Assembly: GCF_004210375.1 (NCBI RefSeq)
Contig: NC_134827.1
Coordinates: 98,178,672-98,242,671 of the forward strand
Origin: Tachypleus tridentatus
Taxonomy: Eukaryota > Arthropoda > Merostomata > Xiphosura > Limulidae
Direction of reading: 5' to 3'
DNA length: 64,000 nucleotides
A program made the translations under genes and the position numbers. Position 1 is the stretch's first letter, and each line of letters opens with the position of its first letter. Shown piece by piece: positions 38,901 through 47,900 of the stretch. The notes beneath the pieces were generated by a model. That model saw nothing but the letters and a program-made list of their open reading frames with translations. It had not been told where the DNA came from and made no database searches.

Positions 38901-41900
38901 AATTCCAATTTGCATTTCCAATAGTGTATTTGTTCTGCAAAAATAAACTTTTGTATTACTGGGTTCTTATCATTTTAATCTCTGAAAATAATATCCCAAA
39001 ATTAATTTGTCTGTTTTGTTACATTTGCAGAAACAACCAAAGCATGACAATGTTTTCCTCTCTGACAATAATCACAACATGTATATTCTTAAATAATAAA
39101 GCCATGCAATTTTAATTACAACTGCTACTTAAGTTGAAAACTGGTGATATTTGACTGAATTCATTGAAACAATGTAAGGTAAACAAAAATGTGAGAATCA
39201 CACCCATCAAATTATCTACTGGTATAATTTTTTTAAATCGAAACTTTATGCAGTATTTTCACGTTTCAGCTGCAGTTATTGTGATTGAATTTGAAAAGCC
39301 AACAGCACCACCACCACAGCTATCAAGCTTACTGCAGGTGAGGTTTTGATTCAGGGTGAAATGCCATTTCTTCTGAATGATAAAGAACCATTACTGCCAG
39401 CTGTGGATATTTGACACAAAACAAGTTCTTATTTAATTGTAATTTTCTATCTGCATGGATTATTATCACATGTGAATGCATGTATTAATAGAATAAATTT
39501 CATGGTTGATGTTACTTCTGTGTGTTAGGTGTTGAGGAAGAACCTAGACATTGTATTTTATTTATCAACACTTTTGCTTCAGGTTTGTAAAAAGTTGCAG
39601 GTTGTTTTGTGAGTTTAATATTCAATTAATGTACTTTATTATTATTGTATAGCACTTGGCATTAATATACAGCTAATAATCGAAGTTTTAATGTTGTATA
39701 CATTTTACATTTTTAATTTTATAAGGCAATATTAAAAAATTCTCAATTTCCCCTGGTGTGAGAATTGTGACATTTGATCTCTAAGTATCCCCTGTTCTCT
39801 AATTTATTTACCACCCATTCAAGGAGTACGAAATTTAATGTAATTTACTCAATATAATGTGTCATTGCTCAGACAAAGCATATTTTTATAGCCTTCAATC
39901 TTATTGGGTACAGAGCTATAAACTAGAAAATTTGACTCCTCTTGGGCCCAGCATTGCCAAGTGGTTCAACCTGAGGATAAAGGATTTAAATCCACATTCC
40001 ACCAAATATGTTTGCCTTTTCAGCTGTGGGGCATTATATTGTGCTGGTGAGTCCCACTATTCATTGATAAAAGAGTGGCCTAAGAGTAGGCTGGGTTAGC
40101 ACAAATAACCCTCATGTAGCTTTGTGTGAAATGTAAAATAACAACAACCAGACACCTCTTTCACAAAGTGCCAACAGTTCTTTCTGGCAGTTAATAATAT
40201 ATTATTTATAACTAATAGAAAGATAAGGTGTTTATCTTTCAAATAATACGTTATATTATGTTGCTTTTTGGACAGAGAAATTTCACTTTCAGTTCAAACT
40301 TTATTCCCAAATGAAACACATCTACAAGCTTAGTTGAATTTTTAATGGCTCTTGTGATAGTGATAGGACATTATCTGCTTTTGCTTATTTTTATTCTGTG
40401 TTTTTCTTGGACATTATTTGATTAAATGAAAAAAGTATTTTTTTGCAGTGGTACCATTAATATAAAAGTAAGATTGATTTTATTGACAGTAAACAAAAGA
40501 AGAAAAAAAAAAGATTTGGGGAATAAATCTATTTCTTGTTTTGCATGTGTATCTTTTGTTATAAAAGTAACTAAAACATAAAAATGAGAAACTTTTTAGG
40601 TAAGAATAGTTAAATAATAATAAAGTTTCATGAGAGATGCTTGCAAGCAACTTGTGAGTAGTCTGTTCATTAGGTAATTTCATATGGTAGCATGAGCTGC
40701 ATGTTCACCTGGTAATTTACTTATGTGGGCTCCCTGCTAGTGCAGCGGTAAGTCTAAGAAGTTACGATGCTAAAATCAGGGGTTTGGTTCCCCTCGGTGG
40801 GCTCAGCAGATAGCCTGATGTGGCTTTGCTATAAAAAAAATCACACACAAAGCACATTAATTATGTGGTGGGAATATTAGCTAGACACAATTCAAAGTGA
40901 AATAAATCATAATTTAAGTACAAACAAATGTATACTATCATGTGTTTAAAGCTATTCAAGGTAAATAAATGTTGTTGCATGTTACAATATGAAGTCAATC
41001 TACAGAGAAAGAAAGGGTATTTTAGATTTATCTCACTTTTTGTTTTTGTGGTTACGAGGTTGGTCAATTTGGTTAACTTTGTATAGAGCAAGGGTCGAGA
41101 AAATAACACATGAAGTATAAAGCTTTACTTGAAAAAAAATTTAAAATTTACCTAGGAAGTTTCAGAGATTACACAAATGGTTTGTTTTGTTTGTTTTTTT
41201 TAATTTTGCGCAAAGCTACACAAGGGCTATTTGCATTAGCCATCCCTAATTTAGCAATATAAGACTAGAGGGAAGGCAGCTTGTCATCATCACCTACTGC
41301 CAACTCTTGGGCTACTATTTTGCCAACAAATAGTGGGATTGACCTTCACATTATATTGCCCCCATGGCTGAGAGGACAGGCATGTTTGGTGCAATGGGGA
41401 ATCAAACCCACAATCCTCAGGTTACGAGTCAATCACCTTAACCATCTGGCTATGCTGAGTCTACACAAATGGAATTTGAACTTTTCTAGGTGAAGAATGG
41501 TATTTTTAATCTTAACCTGAAAATCACTTTGCTATTGAAACATTCAACAACGTAACTACATATTTATGGAGAAGGTTTTAAGTGGAAATACTTCCTTAGA
41601 ATTCTAATATTTTGTTGACAAATTACTTTTATTGATTACTGAAATCTTGCAAAGTTTTCTTGAAATACACAAAACATATTAGAAACTATAGTACAAAAAT
41701 TATAAAGGTAAATTTGGGGTCTCAAACTAGGCTGATTTGGCCAAGTTAGAGCGCTATTTAAGTCCATTATTCTGATAGAAAACTCACCTTTAATCTCAGG
41801 ATTAGCTATTCTCATTCAGTGCTGCCCTCTACATGCGAACTTTTGCTTTACTCATGCCACAAGCCTTGCTCTCCCCACTTGTCGAAATTAGTATATTCCA

Positions 41901-44900
41901 ACATGTCTCTCATGCAAAGCATCATGTATTATCCATCAATCAATATTAACATAGCATGCTCATGTGATACATACAACTCCCTCTACAGACCTCACTGAAC
42001 TTCCACTTATCATTTGAGTCTGGACATGCATTTATTTATCGATTGCTGAATTTTCCTCATGAACTCGTTCATTTTAAACTTGAATTGATTTGTACAACCA
42101 GATAATTTTTTCGTATTTATTGATTAATTCATGTCTTTTTATTTCTGCTCTTGAGTATTGTGAGACATTTTTGTGCAATGCATTCTGAAATTCACCTTCT
42201 CACTTTGAGGGTTACAATAGTGACTAGTGATTTTTGTAGGTCTCAGGTGTGGGCAATCCAATGATGGATTTATCTGCTCTCATGTGTTGGAAGGTTGAGT
42301 GCTACAGGATCCAACCTTTCTCTCAGGACTTTGTCATGGCTCCTAATGAAACTACTAAGGTTTTGTTAGCTGATGAGGACTTTGTTGGTGTTTTTATACC
42401 TCTAGAGTTTACTGATCATTTCCATTCCCAACTTGAGAATTCTCCTAGGCCTAATTTTATCTTCTTGGAATTTCAGTCTCAGGTTTGAGTTGTTTTACTC
42501 TTGTTACCTATCTTTTTTCACCCTATTCTCTATTTTACAGTTCCCTCATCTAGTTTTTCTTCCATCCTTTGATTATCTGGTTATTATCATTCTTTTAACC
42601 TTGCATTTCTGTTAGGAGATTAGTTTGTCGAGCCTCTGAGGACTTTGGATCAGTTTATCCTTTCTTACCATTGGGTGGACTATATGTTTTGTTGGTCATC
42701 TATTTGATTTTTTTAAAACCTATTTTGGGGACAGATCCTGAATCTGCTGTTAGCCTTACACATACCCTTCTCAGTTATCTTTTTTTATTCTAAAGCTCTC
42801 AGAGGATCTCCATAGATATCCTGAAGAATTTTTGCCAACACCCTTCACTTGAGATCCTTCAGTTTAACTTGTACTTTGTCCTCAGCTCTGACTTTGTATG
42901 TTGTTTCTTGTTGTTGGAACCTTCTTGGTAGGGATTTGGTTTTGACTCAAGTCATTTTACCCTCCATGTATCTTAGGGTCTTACATCTTTCTTCTTTTCT
43001 ATGGCTTTATGTATTTTTTCCATTCCAAGATTTTCTCAAGCCATGAATGATGTTAGCCTGATGGCAGTCTACCCTTATCACTTTTACAGCCCATTTGTCT
43101 CTGTTAGAACCTCATGTTCTACCCATTTTCCCCAACCCATCCCTGTTCTCTCAGTTCTGGTACTTCTTTTCATTGATTTCCTTAATGAAGTAACTTTTGT
43201 TGCCACCAGTACCAGTGACTACCTTGAGGATTCTGGTGCTATAGGAGCTCGACTGTTGGTATTTCTACCTCGCTGACTTCCTTTAAGTGCTAAGTGACCA
43301 ATAAATGCAAAGAGTTCTTTTGGAAGGTTTCATTATCCAGATTCTTTCCACTTTCTGTTTCTCATTACCCATTTCCTTTCTTTCTCCTTGAGATTCTGTG
43401 ACATGCTTATGTCTGTCAGAAGCAGATCAGGGCTTACTTTGCATCAAGCAATTGAACCAGTTCACTATCCCTCTTGAGATTTTTCCTTCTTTGTTGTTTT
43501 ATTGGGGATTGACAGCTGATTACCCATTTTTTGCCTCGACTGCTTCATTGCACTCCTGAGACTCATTATGGAGTTTTTTTTCCACCCTGAGATAAGTGTT
43601 TTCACCTGGTGATAGATGCTATTAATGGCTATCTCTATTGCCTACCTCCACATCCCATTATCTCTTCAGTTTCGACTTTCACTTTCGTTTGCTCAACTCA
43701 GGGTGGCTTGCCCAGTTTGAACACTTTCTTTAGATTTGCCTCAGCTCCTTAGGTGGTTCCCTTCATAAAAGCTTTTGCTCATTATTTTTAGGCTTTGGGG
43801 TTTTGATTTCTTTATTACACAGATGTATGGTTTCTTTAAGCTCACTCCAAGCAGGAGATGACCACTTGCACTTATCACTTACTTTCTGTAGCATCTTTGT
43901 GGGTTTTTTGTTTACATTAGAAAGGTTCTTACTTCGACTTGCCTAATCCCTTGCATTTGATAATTTTCTTTGACACCAACATCAATCCCACTCTACCTTC
44001 TTTTTTACATCTCCATTCCATTCAATTTTTTTTAATCATCTCCTCTTGGCTTGGTCACTTACTGCTTGTGATGGAATCTTGCACAAGATCCTCTTTTGCT
44101 ACCATTTACCTTTCTTCTTCCTTCAGAAACAACGTGCAGTGATTACTGAACTAAGCCCATAAGACAGTTAGTGTGCCACTGTCTTCTCCACATCTGGTTA
44201 CACATCTCATAAACACTTTTCTTCAGGGTTGGAGGACTTAAAGCAGTCACTACGAAACTTTTGGCCATCAATCTGCAGATGAGCCGGTTTTTCTTATTGA
44301 TTTTTTCAGCTTTCTCACAGTTTGTTAGGCATTAAGTTGCTTCCTTTCTCTTACCTTTCATCATCTGATAGTAGTTCTTTCAGACAGTTCTATGATAGTC
44401 ACTCTTATCAACTATGAAGTGGGCATCTGTTCCAGAGATCTCTGTTTTCAAACTTTGGATCTTCTATACTGGGCCAATGCATGTCACATTCATCTTCATA
44501 CCCTACTTAATTCCATGTGTCTTCCCATCCAATCCGGCTTCTCACATTTTCTCACGCTTCTCATCTTAGTAGTCTCTTGCAAGAGATTACCCACTTTGGT
44601 GCATGAATCATGCTTAGTATTTTCATCTCCCACTTTCCTCATCAAATTGTGCTTTTGTTGACATTGGGGTTTTGTCTTCCACCTGGGGTTGTGCTCCAGT
44701 CTTCGATATGACCTTGACTGGTGTTGGTGTTTTGTTCATTTTCCTCTTTCTTTCCTTTTATCACATGGATCCCACCTTGTGGCCAGTGGTGCCTTAACAG
44801 GTATTTTTTAATTTAAAATTTATACTGTAAATCATGTAGATTTGTGATCTATAATTCATGGCTCTGCATGTTCATCTTCGAGATTGGGTGTTCCACAAGA

Positions 44901-47900
44901 TTGATGGGAGGTTATCTACTTCATGATATTGCTTCATGAACATGTTCATTCCAGACCATACTACCCATGCTAGGTAAAGCAGAAGCAGATATTTGCCTGT
45001 TCTTGACATGCCTGGAGTGAATAACTCACTATGGTCTTCTTGTCAAAATAGGGTTTCATAGTCACCCATTGTATTATCTCTGGTAATGATGTTCCTATGG
45101 ACTCTCCAAAGAATTCTCACCTTCATTCTTGTCACTTTCCATTTCCAAGCTGCTTTGGTGGTGGATTATGGAGGAACCCTCCTGAATAGGTTCCTCAGAA
45201 AAGTAGGCTATAACCATTCAGTTCAGAGTTGGGCAGTGGTGTTTTGCTGGTGTATGTGCAACATGATTTTCACAGAAGTTGATCCATCCCCTCGCTGGTG
45301 GATGTGGTCTCCTGAAACTGTTTAAAAAATCATAGGAACTGATCCATTATCAAACTAGTGAATGTGGCCTCCTACCATTAATTTACATATAAAATTGAGT
45401 TATCCATTACCTTGCTAGATGATGTGGCTTCCTGTTGCACGTTCCATATCAACTGTAGTTGATCCTTTGCATATCGAGTTCACCTCCTTTGATTGGGAGC
45501 CCTTGGTTTAGCTTTGTATGGACATTGGTTCCCAACACTGGAGCATTGTATTTGAGTGAACCAATCAACATGAGTCCTCACACAAGTTGAATCCATCCTC
45601 ATGATGCTGGGTGGCCAATCACAAATTGCTGTAGGTTGTTGATGCTTCTGTAGTACCCAGTAATTGGGGAGGGTCTTAATTCCCAGTTAATGGGTTGGAG
45701 GTAAAGATGGTATGATCCTCATCCTACTCTTGTGTGGACATTGGTAATCTGTAGAGAGTGTTTTGAATGTTGTTAATTTGCCAAGTATGGCCCAACTTGC
45801 CTTAGTAATTCTACACCTTGGTGAAGAGTACACCTGGTTTTGAAGTAGTGCTGTTTCTTTTCCCTAATATCCAGATCTCTTTCTCTCATGGTCAGGGGTA
45901 TCCTTCATACATTATCAGTAGTGCTTCTGTTATTATTCCCTTGCATCAACCCTCCTCCTTTTCATTGTGGGATTCTAAATAACCTTGTGAGAAAAGGTAA
46001 GTACTGTATCGGAAGTTATAATTTTCATATGCTAAGTACCTACTGATAAGTACTGTACCTTCTTTGGTGCTCACATCTTCTGCCAGACTTTGAAGTGAAG
46101 TAAAGGAATGCAGAAGGAGTCATATGCATCATATGAGTATATTATTGGTTGATGAGGAGAGCACAAGCTTGCAGCATGCACAAGTAATATATGAAGGGCA
46201 AACTTACTACTGGTTCACACACAAATTATTTTAATAAGTGACAAAATCTAGAATGTAAGAGTACCTTGTTCATTTCCATTATGATACTTTTAACTCAAGT
46301 TATAATTATAGCATTGTTTAAATATATTTCTACATTTGGATATGTGCCCTAAACACTTGAAGACATGAACAAGTTGTCCTCTTATATCCACTGGTGTTTT
46401 AATTGTAGTCTTTGTTGATCCATAGAGATATATATTAAAGTTTTAATAGTTTTGTACTGCTTTGCTAAATAAGTTAAAAATGTATTAATGGGCATTATAT
46501 ACTTAATAAATGTGCATGTTTACAGAAACAGTAGAATTGAGTAAAAAAAAATGTCTTTTAACTGTGTAGAAGTTATTTGTATAAGTGAATATCACATGGT
46601 TTAGAAGGTGTGCTACTAACTGAACATTAAGCCTGAGTTGGTGAAGCATTTTTTTTTAATTATATTGAATCTATTATGGCATATGTTGGTAGAGTAAGCC
46701 TCCATAAAACTACGAAATGGCAGATGTAGTTGCCAGCAAATAAAGGTCTTGAATAATGTATACTTTTATTGCACAGAAATCCAAGAAGACTCGAGGGGAG
46801 GAGATGTCTTAGATTCCAGTGATAAATATGCTACATATCCCGTTAAATCAAAAAATAAGTTGAAAAATGGTCCAAAACAGGGAAATGAACTGTTGCCTAA
46901 GCAAGACACAACATCAGTTGCTTTGGAAAATAATACGTTTCCTGATGAGGAGTCACAAAACATAAGTGATGTTGTGACATCCACAGTCCCTGCAAGTTCT
47001 GAGATGGAATGGTCGATGACTGAATCCTGTCATGAACAAGAGGTAGCTAAAAACTTGAGGAATAAAAAAGAAAATGAAAACAGTGCACCTTCTCCAGATA
47101 TTTCTATGACAACTTCTGCAACATCTGTTGAAGATTTTAGCTTTAGTACATCTGTCAGTGCTGAAAGATGCTCGGATCCAACACTGTCAGAAAAGTCTAG
47201 ACAACAGACTTTTACAAGTGAAACGGATGAAATACTGGAAGGTATGAAATCTGATTTTTGAATTTCATTGATCTGTACAAGGCTTATAGAGTAAATGAGA
47301 CAAGCACGGTGTATGTGTGTGTGTATGTTCAATTTTATTTTATGGTGTTGGGCATTTCTACTGTGTAATAGAAAACATAGATATATTTAAAACATTGCTT
47401 TGAAAACTAAAGTTTTGGCTTAAAGCTATTTAAATTATTTAATATAAAGACAATATTGAAAAGAAATACTATTTTTGTTTTTAACTTTCAAATCTCCAAC
47501 AACTAATGTGTGAAAGTATGCCTTTGGATATAATATTTTATCAGTTTAATAGTTGGTGACTTAAGTATTCCTTCTAGATAATTCTTGTTTCTCCCCATAC
47601 CAGTGACATCTGGAGCTAGATTGAAGTCTAAACTTAATGCTACATCACCTACGAAAGATTCTTCTACTTGTAGAGCTAATCTAACTGAAGAAACTAATAC
47701 TTCAAAATATCGTCGAATCAAACTCGGAAGTGCTTCTCCATCTCGCCTTCCTAAGAAAACAAGTGGTGCCCTTTCTTCACCCGCTGGTAAGAATAGTCAG
47801 GTTGCAAAGGTTTCTCCTTTCACAGTAAAGCAGGATACCAGACTTTACAGCTCAGATGGTTCCGGCCAATTTTTGCTTTCAGAAACGAGATCTGTTGTGT

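Larger units (their letters stand above)
39338..46776 (+). other. Interval between exons 10 and 11, with a missing exon
   Basis: 7.4 kb carrying SINEs (39943, 40727, 41181) and the DIRS-like fragment (42235-44800). 44800-46200 continues in similar composition and is probably the 3' part of that element. An exon of length 3n+1 is expected somewhere here; none of the candidate acceptors I inspected gave an open, in-phase exon. Confidence 0.6.

Noticed and set aside
40451-40469. 19-bp exon between TTTTTTTGCAG and GTAAGA as the missing exon
   Set aside because: Length has the right remainder (3n+1), but the required phase reads TGG TAC CAT TAA, a stop.
47030-47332. 100-codon frame on the - strand
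   Set aside because: Shadow of exon 11 of the BTBD8-like gene.
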